64,000 nt of DNA from Gammaproteobacteria bacterium (GCA_030148865.1 JASBSR010000010.1:60768-124767); one strand, 5' to 3'; positions 29,403 through 39,355 are shown, counted from the stretch's first letter. Notes: generated by a model not told the origin, from the letters alone. Numbers and translations are program-made.

Positions 29403-29546
29403 ATGGCAAAAGACATCAGAGGTAAGGATGCGATGCGTTTCGAAAAAGCCATCAAGCAGAATGAAAAACGCAAAGCCTCGCGTGAAGAAATTGAGCGTGC
29501 GAAATCAGCGTATGAAACTTTTGGGTTTGCGAAAAGGGTAAGCTAA
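29403..29546 (+). CDS. Small basic protein, candidate antitoxin partner of a GNAT toxin
   Basis: A 47-residue protein, MAKDIRGKDAMRFEKAIKQN at its start, strongly helical and Lys/Arg/Glu rich. The ATG has AGAGAG about 6 bases upstream. It ends three bases before the TTG start of a GNAT-fold coding region, an arrangement typical of small antitoxin-like genes before acetyltransferase toxins. I do not recognise a named family. It is intact, while its partner is broken. Other frames here are shadows. Confidence 0.6.
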   Translation: MAKDIRGKDAMRFEKAIKQNEKRKASREEIERAKSAYETFGFAKRVS

Positions 29547-29549
29547 CCT

Positions 29550-30073
29550 TTGTCGTCAGACGATTTCTTAGTCAGGCTCGACCCAATTGAGCCGCGGCCT
29601 TCGTTTGATTGCGGGCACCCTGATCTAAACGGTTATTTCTTACAAGATTCGATTCATGCTTGCAATGAGTTGGTTGCTGTTAGCTATGCACTGTATAAAG
29701 GCGATGAGAGTGCCGCATATTACTGTGTGTCCAATGTTCTATGCGCAGAGAAGATACTTCACTTACAGGCTTTAAGCTGTTACGTGAGTGATTATCACTG
29801 AGTAAGCGATACTCCGGTATGCCTGCTGTAAAAACCGGGAGGTTTGCGGTATCAAAGCAATACGCGGGACATGGTATCGGCACTCGCCTGATGGGCGCGA
29901 TCAAGTATTCATTTACTCATGGCAACAAAACAGGCTGTAGATTCATCATTGTTGATGCATATCAGCATGCGATACAATTTTATGAGAAAAATGGTTTTGA
30001 GTTTTCGTCGAGTAAAGATGAGGGCAAAGATACGCGATTGATGTATTTTGACCTCATAATGTTCCGAGAATAA
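29550..30073 (+). pseudogene. GNAT-family acetyltransferase toxin, disrupted by a frameshift and a stop
   Basis: Two collinear pieces of one GNAT protein are visible. The first (29550 to about 29740) reads FLVRLDPIEPRPSFDCGHPD to YYCVSN. Near 29735-29745 the frame shifts; the second frame reads MRREDTSLTGFKLLRE, is interrupted by TGA at 29789-29791, and resumes LSLSKRYSGMPAVKTGRFAV, followed by the acetyl-CoA loop QYAGHGIGT and FYEKNGFEF to 30073. GNAT toxins of this layout acetylate aminoacyl-tRNA in studied cases. With two lesions the product is probably inactive unless these are sequence errors. It follows the 47-residue ORF. Confidence 0.75.
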
Positions 30074-30159
30074 TTTGGTGCATTAGTTTGAAGGGCTCTG
30101 TCATTCGATGGATTTTCGTATAAAATGCCCGGTTTTTCCTCCACGGGAGGCTTCGACAG

Positions 30160-30654
30160 ATGGCAGCATTGAAAATAGGCGTGGTGATGGGCAGTCAGAG
30201 TGACTGGCCGGTGATGGAACACGCGGTAAAACAGCTCGAAGCCTTCGGCGTGGCCTATGAGGCGCGGGTGGTTTCGGCGCATCGTACTCCCGATCTGCTG
30301 TTCGAATACGCTGCCAGCGCGCGTGACAATGCCCTTGCCTGCATTATCGCCGGCGCGGGTGGTGCCGCACATTTGCCGGGGATGCTGGCCTCCAAATCGA
30401 CGGTGCCGGTGCTGGGTGTACCGGTGCCATCGAAATATCTCAAAGGCATGGACTCCCTGCTTTCGATTGTGCAAATGCCCAAAGGCATCCCGGTGGCCAC
30501 CTTTGCCATTGGTGAAGCCGGTGCCGCCAATGCTGCGCTCTATGCCATTGCTATGCTTGCGGTGCACGATGCTGAGCTGGCCGCCAGGCTGGATGATTTT
30601 CGCAGCCAGCAGCAGGCGACTGTGCTGGCCATGCACGTGCCGCCGCAGGGCTGA
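30160..30654 (+). CDS. purE: N5-carboxyaminoimidazole ribonucleotide mutase
   Basis: A 164-residue class I PurE that converts N5-CAIR to CAIR in purine synthesis. GSQSDWPVM (residues 11-19), the catalytic His41 in VVSAHRTPD and the [11 protein letters not shown] loop are intact. It starts 8 bases from a good GGGAGG site and ends eight bases before purK, its functional partner. Confidence 0.96.
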   Translation: MAALKIGVVMGSQSDWPVMEHAVKQLEAFGVAYEARVVSAHRTPDLLFEYAASARDNALACIIAGAGGAAHLPGMLASKSTVPVLGVPVPSKYLKGMDSLLSIVQMPKGIPVATFAIGEAGAANAALYAIAMLAVHDAELAARLDDFRSQQQATVLAMHVPPQG

Positions 30655-30662
30655 GCCTGAAC

Positions 30663-31829
30663 ATGCAGGTGCTGCCGGGAGCGACGCTGGGGGTACTGGG
30701 CGGCGGCCAGCTGGGTCGCATGTTTTGTGTCACGGCGCGCACCCTGGGTTATCAGCTCGCGGTGCTTGATCCTGACCCCGGCAGTCCGGCCGGGCGTACC
30801 GCCGATCACCATATTCAGGCACAATTTGACGACACCGCTGCACTCGATCGTCTCGCCGAGCTGTGTGATGTGGTGACCACTGAATTTGAAAATGTACCGG
30901 CCGCCAGCCTGCGTTATCTGGTGGCACAGTGCCCGGTATTCCCGGCACCTGAAGCACTGGAAGTTGCGCAAAATCGTAATCGTGAAAAACGCTATGCGGC
31001 AGATGCCGGTCTGTTGCCGGTGCCGTATTGTGCACTGAAAAGCGAAGCAGATTTAGCGACCGCACTCAAAGCTATCGGTCTGCCGGCGATTTTAAAAAGT
31101 GCCACTCTGGGCTATGACGGCAAGGGCCAGGCGATGGTCACCAGCGAAGCTGAGTTACGTGCGGCCTGGCAGAACATGGCCGGCGTCGAATGTGTGCTCG
31201 AGAAAAAAATCGATCTCGCGCTGGAAGTCTCGGCCATTGTGGCGCGCAATGCTAACGGAGCCTGCTGTTTCCCGGTAGCAGAAAATCAGCATCGCAATGG
31301 CGTGTTGCATCTCAGTATCGTGCCGGCGCGCGTTGATACAACAATTACTGAACAGGCGCGGGTACAGGCATTACAGCTCGCCGAGGCACTGGATTACACC
31401 GGCGTACTGGCGGTCGAGTTTTTTGTTGCCAAAGACGGTACTTTATATTTCAACGAAATGGCACCGCGACCGCACAACAGTGGTCATTACACCAAAGATG
31501 CCTGCGTCACTTCACAGTTCGAGCAGCAGGTACGCATGATGTGTGGTTTGCCACCCGGTGATGTGCGTCTGTTATCGCCGGTGGTGATGGTAAATATGTT
31601 AGGTGATCTCTGGGAGCCGGACTGGAATCTGATTTTGCGGCAGCCCGCGGTGAAGCTGCATTTATACGGCAAGCACCACGCCCGCCCGGGGCGCAAGATG
31701 GGGCATTTCAATGTGCTGGCAGAAAATGTCGAAACCGCGCTGGCGATTGCTGAGGATGTGTTCTCGAAACTAAAGCTTCAGTCCGCTAATGGACGCAAAT
31801 ACACGCAAATAAAAACTAAAAGCAATTAA
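30663..31829 (+). CDS. purK: N5-carboxyaminoimidazole ribonucleotide synthetase
   Basis: A 388-residue ATP-grasp enzyme that carboxylates AIR with bicarbonate and ATP, the substrate-supplying step for PurE. TLGVLGGGQLGRM opens the Rossmann-like domain; ILKSATLGYDGKGQ and VECVLEKKIDL mark the ATP-grasp, and FNEMAPRPHNSGHYT the metal site. The normal C-terminus ends about DVFSKLKL; the last ~16 residues (QSANGRKYTQIKTKSN) are encoded by an intergenic palindrome that also provides the stop. This tail is probably neutral. Confidence 0.95.
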   Translation: MQVLPGATLGVLGGGQLGRMFCVTARTLGYQLAVLDPDPGSPAGRTADHHIQAQFDDTAALDRLAELCDVVTTEFENVPAASLRYLVAQCPVFPAPEALEVAQNRNREKRYAADAGLLPVPYCALKSEADLATALKAIGLPAILKSATLGYDGKGQAMVTSEAELRAAWQNMAGVECVLEKKIDLALEVSAIVARNANGACCFPVAENQHRNGVLHLSIVPARVDTTITEQARVQALQLAEALDYTGVLAVEFFVAKDGTLYFNEMAPRPHNSGHYTKDACVTSQFEQQVRMMCGLPPGDVRLLSPVVMVNMLGDLWEPDWNLILRQPAVKLHLYGKHHARPGRKMGHFNVLAENVETALAIAEDVFSKLKLQSANGRKYTQIKTKSN

Positions 31830-31892
31830 TTGTTAAACCCCGGCGCCGTAGGCGCAAAAAACATTCGCGTGTATTTGCGTCCATTAGCAGAC
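31781..31892. repeat. Palindrome that forms the 3' end of purK
   Basis: Left arm 31781-31810 (GTCCGCTAATGGACGCAAAT, continuing ACACGCAAAT) and right arm 31863-31892 (inverse) match over almost their whole length; the right arm lies between purK and rhlB. The left arm is translated as the purK tail. A GC-rich hairpin lies in the loop. Confidence 0.85.
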
Positions 31893-31899
31893 TCATTAG

Positions 31900-33207
31900 T
31901 TACGAACTACTAGCGCGATTTCTGGACTTGTTCGGCGGTCGGCGGCTGCGATTACGCTCACCTGAACGGCCACCGGATTTACCCCCCTTGTGATCAGGAC
32001 GTGGGCGATGAATACGCGCGATCGGTGGTTTGGGCTTTATGAGTAATTCGCTGGTCACTGCTTCGTTGTTGATGCGATGACCGATGTATTCTTCGATATC
32101 CATCAGATAGTGCGCATAATCTTCGCAGGCAAAGCTGATCGCGGCACCACTGGCGCCGGCACGCGCGGTACGCCCGACACGATGCACATAATCTTCGCCC
32201 GACTGCGGTAGATCAAAATTAAAGACGTGGCTGACTTCGGGCACGTGCAGGCCGCGGGCGGCAACATCGGTGGCCACCAGAATATTGAATTCGCCATCCT
32301 GAAACCGCTTCAGTAGCGTCTGGCGTTTTGTCTGCGGCACATCACCCGAGAGCAGGGCAGATTTATGATCATTGCCCGCCAGCCATTCATAAACACGGTC
32401 AGCAACGCGCTTGGTGTTAATAAAAATAATGCTGCGCTGGGGCTGCAATTTTTGCATCAGGCCCAGCAACAGCGGAATTTTTTCATCGTTGGCCGGGTAA
32501 AACACGGTTTGTTTTACTTTATCAGCGGTTTTGGTGTTGGCCTTGATCCGGACTTCTTCTGGCTTGTTCATGTGCTCGTAGGCGAGCTCGGAAATACGGT
32601 GCGACAGCGTTGCAGAAAATAACAGGCTGAGTCGTTTTTCAGGATCGGGGCAGCGTCTCAGCAAATAGCGAATGTCCTTGATGAAACCGAGATCGAACAT
32701 GCGGTCGGCTTCGTCGAGCACCACCACCTGGCAGAACTTGAGATCAAAAATACCCTGTTTGAAATAATCGATAATGCGCCCGGGGGTACCGATCAGCAGG
32801 TCGACGCCAGCGGCGATGTCTGCGCGCTGCTGTTCATAGCCGGTGCCACCATAAGCGAGGCCAAAGCTGAGGCCAGTATGTTTGCCAATAGCGAGCGCAT
32901 CTTTATGGATCTGAATCGCGAGCTCGCGTGTCGGTGCCAGCAATAATGCACGCGGCTGGTTGCTCTTGCGGGATTCAGGCGCCGGGTTTTTTAGCAGCTC
33001 ATGAAAACAGGCGACCAGGAAAGCGGCGGTTTTACCGGTGCCGGTCTGAGCTTCGCCAGCTACGTCTTTGCCGGTGAGCGCTATCGGCAGGCTTTCAGCC
33101 TGGATCGGGGTACAAAATTCAAATCCGGTATCGTTGAGTCCGTGCAGAATTCTGGGGTCTATCGGCAGGTCAGCAAAACGGGTTTCAGTCAGGTGGTGTT
33201 CACTCAT
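31900..33207 (-). CDS. rhlB: ATP-dependent RNA helicase RhlB
   Basis: A 435-residue DEAD-box helicase. [11 protein letters not shown] and the Q-motif [10 protein letters not shown] are followed by Walker A AQTGTGKT (residues 53-60), PTRELAIQI (Ia), TPGRI (Ib), [13 protein letters not shown] (II), FSATL (III), [12 protein letters not shown] (V) and [10 protein letters not shown] (VI). The basic Arg/Lys/Ser tail (about 395-435) is as expected for RhlB, which unwinds RNA for the RNase E degradosome. Position divergent from trxA-rho is the same as in E. coli, which separates it from RhlE. ATG 33207 starts the family-like MSEHHLTE; a start at 33228 adds seven residues. Confidence 0.93.
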   Translation of the reverse strand: MSEHHLTETRFADLPIDPRILHGLNDTGFEFCTPIQAESLPIALTGKDVAGEAQTGTGKTAAFLVACFHELLKNPAPESRKSNQPRALLLAPTRELAIQIHKDALAIGKHTGLSFGLAYGGTGYEQQRADIAAGVDLLIGTPGRIIDYFKQGIFDLKFCQVVVLDEADRMFDLGFIKDIRYLLRRCPDPEKRLSLLFSATLSHRISELAYEHMNKPEEVRIKANTKTADKVKQTVFYPANDEKIPLLLGLMQKLQPQRSIIFINTKRVADRVYEWLAGNDHKSALLSGDVPQTKRQTLLKRFQDGEFNILVATDVAARGLHVPEVSHVFNFDLPQSGEDYVHRVGRTARAGASGAAISFACEDYAHYLMDIEEYIGHRINNEAVTSELLIKPKPPIARIHRPRPDHKGGKSGGRSGERNRSRRPPNKSRNRASSS

Positions 33208-33506
33208 GGTGCGTAGCATACCCTGCATCCGCGATAAACGCGAGTTATGCGGTTTAAAGAACTGATTTTGATGGTTTTTAGCGGAGTGATTGCGTCAGCA
33301 ATTTATGCCAGAAATGGCGCGTTCTGGCAAAGAAATTTTTTCAATCAGGGCTGTACAAAGTTTCAAAATAGTCTAAGATAGCCGCAAACATCATTTCCAG
33401 ATTTTACAGCCCAGTCCCGACCTGCAACACAACCACCATTTGATTAGCCAACAGATTATTCTGCAGTCAGGCATTTTCAGTTAAATTTTTCGGAGGCAAT
33501 AACAAG

Positions 33507-33833
33507 GTGAGTGACCAGATTTCTTACGTTACAGACGACAGTTTTGAAGCAGAAGTACTACAGTCTGACGTGCCTGTATTGGTAGATTACTGGGCTGAAT
33601 GGTGCGGACCCTGCAAAATGATCGCCCCGATTCTGGAAGACATTGTCGGCGACTATGCCGGCAAACTTAAGATCGCCAAGTTAAATATTGATGAGAATCC
33701 GCAGACACCGCCCAGGTTTGGGATCCGTGGTATCCCGACTCTGATTTTGTTTAAAGGCGGTGAAGTCGAAGCGACCAAGGTCGGCGCTCTGTCCAAGTCG
33801 CAGCTGACAGCATTTATCGACAGCAATTTATAA
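33507..33833 (+). CDS. trxA: Thioredoxin
   Basis: A 108-residue thioredoxin, the standard length. The redox motif WCGPCK (Cys33, Cys36) and the cis-proline loop GIRGIPTL are intact. It reduces disulfides in ribonucleotide reductase, methionine sulfoxide reductase and other targets. The start is GTG 33507 with a strong GGAGG about 11 bases upstream. A TAAGAT hexamer near 33374 may be its -10. It precedes rho. Confidence 0.96.
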   Translation: MSDQISYVTDDSFEAEVLQSDVPVLVDYWAEWCGPCKMIAPILEDIVGDYAGKLKIAKLNIDENPQTPPRFGIRGIPTLILFKGGEVEATKVGALSKSQLTAFIDSNL

Positions 33834-33909
33834 GCGAGAACGCGCAGGTGCACGCGACGGCCTGGCCAGTCGTGTGCGATTTTACCCTCACGTCGTATTC
33901 TTGCGAAGA

Positions 33910-33932
33910 CTCCCGGTCTCTCTGGCCGGGAG
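33910..33932 (+). promoter_or_regulatory. Stem-loop in the trxA-rho leader
   Basis: CTCCCGG and CCGGGAG (33910-33916 and 33926-33932) form a perfect 7-bp stem with a 9-base loop. No U-tract follows, so it is not an intrinsic terminator. It lies 64 bases before rho and could be part of a leader attenuation region, since rho is often autoregulated; this is inference. Confidence 0.4.
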
Positions 33933-33996
33933 AATATAACAATACTTTCCAACCCTGTAGTAGAAATTAACTAGACCTCAACCAGAAAACCAGCCT

Positions 33997-35253
33997 ATGA
34001 ATCTGACCGAACTCAAACAGAAGCCCGTTCAGGAGCTTCTTGACATTGCCACAGAATTGAAACTTGATAATGTGGCCCGTACCAAAAAACAGGATATTAT
34101 TTTTTCCATCCTCAAGGGCCACGCCAAAAAAGGCGAAGATATTTTTGGCGATGGCGTGCTGGAAATTCTCCAGGACGGATTTGGATTTTTGCGCGCCGCC
34201 GACAGCTCTTACCTTGCCGGTCCAGATGATATCTATGTATCACCCAGTCAGATTCGGCGCTTTAATATGCGCACCGGTGACACCATCGCCGGCAAAATCA
34301 GACCACCGAAAGAAGGCGAGCGCTATTTCGCCATGCTCAAAGTGGATACCATCAACTTTGATACCCCGGAAAACTCACGCAACAAAGTCGCGTTTGAAAA
34401 TCTGACCCCGCTGCACCCCAACGAACGACTGATTATGGAGCGCGGCAACGGCAGCACCGAAGACATTACCGCACGTATTATCGATCTCACTTCGCCTATT
34501 GGCAAAGGCCAGCGTGGGCTGATTGTGTCGCCACCGAAAGCCGGTAAAACCATGATGATGAGCAATATCGCGCAGTCGATTGCAGCCAATCATCCTGAAT
34601 GCGTGCTTATTGTGTTGCTGATCGACGAGCGTCCGGAGGAAGTTACCGAAATGCAGCGCAGTGTGCGCGGCGAAGTGGTGTCGAGCACCTTTGACGAGCC
34701 TGCCACTCGTCACGTCCAGGTCGCGGAGATGGTGATCGAGAAAGCCAAGCGCCTCGCCGAGCATAAAAAAGACGTGGTGATTTTGCTCGATTCCATCACC
34801 CGTCTGGCGCGCGCCTACAACACCGTGATTCCATCTTCGGGCAAGGTGCTCACCGGTGGTGTCGATGCCCACGCCCTGCATCGCCCAAAACGTTTCTTCG
34901 GTGCCGCGCGTAATATCGAAGAAGGCGGCAGCATTACCATTATCGCCACCGCGCTGGTCGACACCGGATCCAAGATGGACGAAGTGATTTATGAAGAATT
35001 CAAAGGCACAGGTAATATGGAAATTCATCTTGATCGTCGTATTACTGAAAAACGTATTTTCCCTGCGATTAACATCAATCGTTCTGGTACCCGCCGCGAA
35101 GAACTGCTGACCAAACCAGATGAATTACAGAAGATGTGGATTTTGCGTAGATTATTGCAACCCATGGATGAAATTGGTGCCATCGAATTCCTGATGAGCA
35201 AGCTGCAAAATACCAAGACCAACAATGACTTCTTCGATTCGATGAAAGGCTGA
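33997..35253 (+). CDS. rho: Transcription termination factor Rho
   Basis: A 418-residue Rho of normal length (E. coli 419). The N-terminal RNA-binding domain includes [20 protein letters not shown] and [15 protein letters not shown] (RNP1-like). The ATPase domain has Walker [24 protein letters not shown] (Walker B region), and the Q/R loops with [23 protein letters not shown]. The hexamer unwinds RNA:DNA hybrids to end transcription. It follows trxA by about 160 bases. Confidence 0.97.
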   Translation: MNLTELKQKPVQELLDIATELKLDNVARTKKQDIIFSILKGHAKKGEDIFGDGVLEILQDGFGFLRAADSSYLAGPDDIYVSPSQIRRFNMRTGDTIAGKIRPPKEGERYFAMLKVDTINFDTPENSRNKVAFENLTPLHPNERLIMERGNGSTEDITARIIDLTSPIGKGQRGLIVSPPKAGKTMMMSNIAQSIAANHPECVLIVLLIDERPEEVTEMQRSVRGEVVSSTFDEPATRHVQVAEMVIEKAKRLAEHKKDVVILLDSITRLARAYNTVIPSSGKVLTGGVDAHALHRPKRFFGAARNIEEGGSITIIATALVDTGSKMDEVIYEEFKGTGNMEIHLDRRITEKRIFPAININRSGTRREELLTKPDELQKMWILRRLLQPMDEIGAIEFLMSKLQNTKTNNDFFDSMKG

Positions 35254-35286
35254 TCTAAGTTATTAATGATGCATTCAGGTCTATAG

Positions 35287-36051
35287 GTGTTAGCTACAAC
35301 GAAAATAAAATCCGGCATCTGGTGTTTGTTATTTTTTGTCGCAACTCTGTCGGTTGCACAGGCTGACACGGTAAATATCGCAGTTGCGAGTAATTTTAGT
35401 CGAACTATACAGGATTTATCGGTGGCGTTTGAAGCCGCCACCGGTCATTCGCTCAAGATCAGTAATGCGTCTACCGGTAAACTGTATGCGCAGATAATGC
35501 ATGGCGCACCATTCGACATTTTCCTTGCTGCAGACGAAATCCATGCCGATAGAATTATTCAGGCCGGTCTGGCAGGTAGTGAGTACTCGCGTATTTATGC
35601 ACTGGGTAAGCTGGTTTTTATCTCCAATCAGACTCCTGATCAAGAATGTAGAGATGTGTTGTACAGTGATCGCTTACACCACCTCGCGATCGCTAACCCG
35701 GCTATCGCGCCGTATGGTAAGGCGGCACAGCAGGTGATGCAAGATCTCAAAGTCTGGAATAAACTGCAAACCAAACTGGTGACAGGTGAAAATATTGCAC
35801 AGACCCTGCAATTTGTCATCAGTAAAAGTGCGGATGCCGGGTTTGTTGCCGGATCCCTGCTGGTCAGTGACCGGGGTATTCACTTTGCCTGTAAGTGGCC
35901 AGTGTCCGACGATCTATACGACCCCATTAAACAAAAAATGCTGTTGCTCAAAACAGCATATAACAAACCCGCCGTTCTGGCATTCTGGAAGTTTATGCAA
36001 TCAGCTCAGGCTGCCGTTATCATCCGTGACAGCGGTTACGACCTGTTCTGA
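35287..36051 (+). CDS. modA: Molybdate ABC transporter substrate-binding protein
   Basis: A 254-residue periplasmic binding protein with a Sec signal (about residues 1-26, ending AQA). The oxyanion site residues lie in VASNFSRTI, SNASTGKLYAQI and FDIFLAADEI, all expected of ModA. The start GTG 35287 is poorly marked; CAGG lies about 7 bases upstream. It is first in modA-modB-modC. It brings molybdate to the ModB channel, presumably for molybdenum cofactor, with moeB elsewhere in the window. Confidence 0.92.
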   Translation: MLATTKIKSGIWCLLFFVATLSVAQADTVNIAVASNFSRTIQDLSVAFEAATGHSLKISNASTGKLYAQIMHGAPFDIFLAADEIHADRIIQAGLAGSEYSRIYALGKLVFISNQTPDQECRDVLYSDRLHHLAIANPAIAPYGKAAQQVMQDLKVWNKLQTKLVTGENIAQTLQFVISKSADAGFVAGSLLVSDRGIHFACKWPVSDDLYDPIKQKMLLLKTAYNKPAVLAFWKFMQSAQAAVIIRDSGYDLF

Positions 36052-36079
36052 TAGCACGCTATAGGTCTGAGACTCAGTC

Positions 36080-36757
36080 ATGCAAGCGTTCGCCAGTTTA
36101 ACACCGCTCATACTCACGATTAAGCTGGCCGCATTAACCACGCTGATTTTGTTACTGATGGGCACACCCATTGCCTGGTGGCTGGCTAACACTCGTTTTA
36201 AGCTCAGGCCGGTGATTGAAACTCTGGTCGCCCTGCCGATAGTGCTGCCGCCTACAGTGATGGGCTTTTATCTGCTGATTCTGCTAAGTCCACAGGGTTT
36301 GATTGGTGGCTGGTGGCTTGAGCTGACGGGTACTACCTTGACGTTTAGTTTTACCGGTCTGGTCATTGCTTCTGTACTGTATAGTTTTCCGTTTGTGGTG
36401 CAGCCGCTACAGAGTGCGTTTGAAGGTGTTGGCAAAGATTATATGGAGGCCGCACGTACACTGGGTGCGAGTCGGCTGGATGCTTTTTTTAGTGTCGCAG
36501 TGCCGTTGGCGCGGCGTGGCTTTCTCACCGCTACGGTGCTCGGTTTTGCCCACACCCTTGGCGAGTTCGGAGTGGTACTGATGGTGGGGGGGAATATTCC
36601 TGGAGAAACTCGCGTTATCTCGATCGCGATTTACGATCATGTTGAAATGCTGGATTACGCCAATGCGCATATGCTCTCGGCTATCCTGCTCAGTTTTGCT
36701 TTTGTCATTATGCTGACGATGTATGTTGTTAATTACCGTGATCGAGTGCGCGCATGA
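36080..36757 (+). CDS. modB: Molybdate ABC transporter permease
   Basis: A 225-residue inner-membrane permease with five predicted membrane spans. The ABC-coupling EAA loop reads EAARTLGASRLDAFFSVAVPLARRGF (in parts: EAARTLGASRLDAFF then VPLARRG). LPIVLPPTVMGFYLL is typical of ModB. It forms the transmembrane dimer for ModA and ModC. It overlaps modC by four bases (ATGA). Confidence 0.94.
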   Translation: MQAFASLTPLILTIKLAALTTLILLLMGTPIAWWLANTRFKLRPVIETLVALPIVLPPTVMGFYLLILLSPQGLIGGWWLELTGTTLTFSFTGLVIASVLYSFPFVVQPLQSAFEGVGKDYMEAARTLGASRLDAFFSVAVPLARRGFLTATVLGFAHTLGEFGVVLMVGGNIPGETRVISIAIYDHVEMLDYANAHMLSAILLSFAFVIMLTMYVVNYRDRVRA

Positions 36758-37830
36758 GCGCCGGTTACTGTAATCTCTGTCTTGAGCGCAAAGGTTTTTC
36801 GCTGCAGGTGGAATTTGAAATTCCTGCGCGCGGTGTGCTCGGTATTTTTGGGCATTCCGGTTCGGGTAAAACCACACTATTGCGCTGTATTGCCGGGCTG
36901 GAAACGGATGTGACTGGTGATATTACCCTGAACCGGCAACGCTGGTTGAGTGCGAAACAAAACATCCCGGCGCATAAACGCAATCTGGGTTATGTGTTTC
37001 AGGACAGCCGTTTGTTTCCACATAAGACAGTGGCAAAAAACCTTGACTATAGCGTGCATCGTCGTCAGGGCAGAGCATCAGAGCCTGCGCTTGATCGCGA
37101 GCATCTGCTGGAATTACTCGCCATTGGTCATTTAGTACAACGTAAACCGCACCAGCTTTCCGGTGGTGAAAAACAGCGGGTTGCGATTGCGCGCGCGCTG
37201 CTGAAAAGTCCCGATATATTGTTAATGGATGAGCCACTGGCTTCGCTGGATGATGCCCGCAAGCAGGAGATCTTGCCTTATCTGGAAAAGCTTCACGATG
37301 AGCTCAGCATTCCCATGCTTTATGTCAGCCACAGCTTGCAGGAAGTCTCGCGACTGTGTGATTACGTGCTGGTATTACAGCATGGACGTGCGGTATTTAA
37401 AGGTGATATACACACAGCGCTGGTGGATGCCAGGTCGCCGCTGTCGCATGTGCGCAATGCTGCGGCCATGCTCGAAGGCGTGGTCATTAAACATGATGGC
37501 GATTACCGTTTAACAACCATTCAGACCACAGCTGGAAATCGCATTTTAATACCGGGCGTCTACGTGGCCGGTAAACAAATTCGGCTCGGCATCGTGGCGA
37601 GCGATGTTAGTTTGTGTACCAGGCGACCTGAAAGTACCAGCATCCTGAATATACTCGAAGGAACCATTGTCGAATGGGCAGATGAGAACGACGGCAGAGT
37701 TATCCTGCAGGCAAATTGCAGCGGTGATCTAATTCTGGCGCGTTTGTCAAAAAAATCATTTGTAAACCTGGGTCTGAAAACGCACGCCAGAGTGTATCTA
37801 CAAATCAAGGCCGTCGCGGTAACTCGCTAG
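36754..37830 (+). CDS. modC: Molybdate ABC transporter ATP-binding protein
   Basis: A 358-residue ATPase. Walker A GHSGSGKTT, the Q-loop in GYVFQDSRLFPHKTVAKNL, signature LSGGEKQRVAIARALL and Walker B LLMDEPLASLD are intact. The C-terminal region (about 290-358) is a MOBE (molybdate-binding-like) domain. It drives uptake with ModAB. No modE gene or ModE operator was recognised upstream. Confidence 0.94.
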   Translation: MSAGYCNLCLERKGFSLQVEFEIPARGVLGIFGHSGSGKTTLLRCIAGLETDVTGDITLNRQRWLSAKQNIPAHKRNLGYVFQDSRLFPHKTVAKNLDYSVHRRQGRASEPALDREHLLELLAIGHLVQRKPHQLSGGEKQRVAIARALLKSPDILLMDEPLASLDDARKQEILPYLEKLHDELSIPMLYVSHSLQEVSRLCDYVLVLQHGRAVFKGDIHTALVDARSPLSHVRNAAAMLEGVVIKHDGDYRLTTIQTTAGNRILIPGVYVAGKQIRLGIVASDVSLCTRRPESTSILNILEGTIVEWADENDGRVILQANCSGDLILARLSKKSFVNLGLKTHARVYLQIKAVAVTR

Positions 37831-37831
37831 C

Positions 37832-39118
37832 TCAATCGTGCTCTCGGGTGATGGCGCGATAACCGATATCGCGGCGGTAATACATATTATTCCAGTGAAT
37901 GGTTTTCACCAGCCGGTAGGCGTTCGCCTGTGCGGCGGTGACGCTGTCACCCAGCGCTACTGCGCACAGTACGCGACCGCCGTTGGTTACGACCGTGCCG
38001 TCTTTTTCTGTGGTGCCGGCGTGGAAGACTTTTGCCGTGGCCGAGTCGGCATTACCCAGGCCAGTGATGATGTCGCCCTTGTTGTACCCATCTGGATAGC
38101 CACCGGCGGCGAGTACCACGCCGAGTGATACGCGCGGGTCCCAGTCGGTGTGTGCCTGATCGAGTTTACTGTCCAAGGCGTCGAGACAGTGCTGCACCAG
38201 ATCAGATTTTAAACGGAACAAAATCGGCTGGGTTTCGGGATCACCAAAACGCACATTGTATTCCAGCACTTTCGGCACGCCTGCGCTGTTGATCATCACC
38301 CCGGCATAGAGAAAACCGGTGAATGCATTACCTTCCTCGGCCATGCCTTTGACCGTCGGTTCGATGACTTCACGAACAATACGATCATGCATTTCAGGAG
38401 TCACCACGGGTGCGGGTGAGTAGGCACCCATGCCACCGGTATTCGGGCCCTGGTCACCATCATCGCGCGCCTTGTGATCCTGTGAGCTGGCCATGGGCAG
38501 AATATTTTTGCCATCGACCATGCAGATAAAACTGGCTTCTTCGCCTGCTAAAAATTCTTCGACCACGACGCGAGCACCGGCATCGCCGAATTTATTGCCG
38601 GACAGCATATCTTTAATCGCGGCGATGGCCTCGGCTTCGGTTTGCGCCAGAATTACGCCCTTGCCAGCGGCGAGGCCGTCGGCTTTGATCACAATCGGTG
38701 CGCCCTGTTGTTTCACATAGGCGATGGCTTCGGCTTCATCGGTGAAGTTGCCGTAGGCGGCGGTGGGAATCTGGTGGCGGGCGAGAAAATCTTTGGTGAA
38801 GGCTTTCGAGCCTTCGAGCTGGGCCGCGCCCTTGCTGGGGCCGAAGATTTTTAGCCCGGCAGCGTTGAATTCATCGACAATTCCGGCCACCAGTGGTGCT
38901 TCCGGACCGACGATGCTCAGACCGATATCGTGACTCTGGGCAAATTCGAGTAGCGCAGGGACGTCTTCTGCCGCGATAGCGATGTTTTCAACATTGACTT
39001 CGCGCGCGGTACCGGCGTTACCGGGTGCAACATAGACTTTATCTGCCAGCGGTGACTGCGCAACTTTCCAGGCTAGGGCGTGCTCACGGCCACCGCTGCC
39101 GATGATCAATATATTCAT
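37832..39118 (-). CDS. purD: Phosphoribosylamine-glycine ligase
   Basis: A 428-residue ATP-grasp enzyme for the second step of purine synthesis. NILIIGSGGREHALAWK opens the protein, followed by VGPEAPLVAGIVDEF, IVIKADGLAAGKGVI and YNVRFGDPETQPIL. It is convergent with modC (one base apart), with no purH beside it, unlike the purHD operon of E. coli. Confidence 0.96.
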   Translation of the reverse strand: MNILIIGSGGREHALAWKVAQSPLADKVYVAPGNAGTAREVNVENIAIAAEDVPALLEFAQSHDIGLSIVGPEAPLVAGIVDEFNAAGLKIFGPSKGAAQLEGSKAFTKDFLARHQIPTAAYGNFTDEAEAIAYVKQQGAPIVIKADGLAAGKGVILAQTEAEAIAAIKDMLSGNKFGDAGARVVVEEFLAGEEASFICMVDGKNILPMASSQDHKARDDGDQGPNTGGMGAYSPAPVVTPEMHDRIVREVIEPTVKGMAEEGNAFTGFLYAGVMINSAGVPKVLEYNVRFGDPETQPILFRLKSDLVQHCLDALDSKLDQAHTDWDPRVSLGVVLAAGGYPDGYNKGDIITGLGNADSATAKVFHAGTTEKDGTVVTNGGRVLCAVALGDSVTAAQANAYRLVKTIHWNNMYYRRDIGYRAITREHD

Positions 39119-39200
39119 GTGACTGGTTCAGAATCTGTTAGTGGCAGGCATTTTACAGGATTCTGTGGGTCGTGCCTGAGCTGGGGCTTAAAAAGCTATT

Positions 39201-39353
39201 GGCCACAGAGATCAAGGAGGGCGCAGAGTTAAAAACAGGATACGGTAGTGTCATTTCGACCGCAGGGAGAAATCTTCGCAAGCCCGGGCAGATATCTCCC
39301 TGTGGTCGAGAGACAGCCTGAAGAATCTCTGTGAGCTTTGTGCCTCTGTGGCC
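39201..39353. repeat. Composite palindrome between purD and the zinc-ribbon gene
   Basis: Outer arms GGCCACAGAG (39201-39210) and GCCTCTGTGGCC (39342-39353) surround inner arms TCATTTCGACCGCAGGGAGA (39251-39270) and TCTCCCTGTGGTCGAGAGAC (about 39294-39313). The same outer/inner combination is at 1239-1443. It abuts the stop of the next gene. Confidence 0.8.
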
Positions 39354-39355
39354 AG

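Noticed and set aside
29311..29541. Plus-strand frame of 76 codons before the GNAT gene
   Set aside because: It is out of frame with the 47-residue gene that has a proper ribosome site.
29980..30636. Minus-strand frame of 218 codons antisense to purE and the GNAT tail
   Set aside because: It crosses two unrelated plus-strand coding regions and has low-complexity His/Gln content.
34375..35028. Minus-strand frame of 217 codons antisense to rho
   Set aside because: It lies wholly within a highly conserved gene; no family features.
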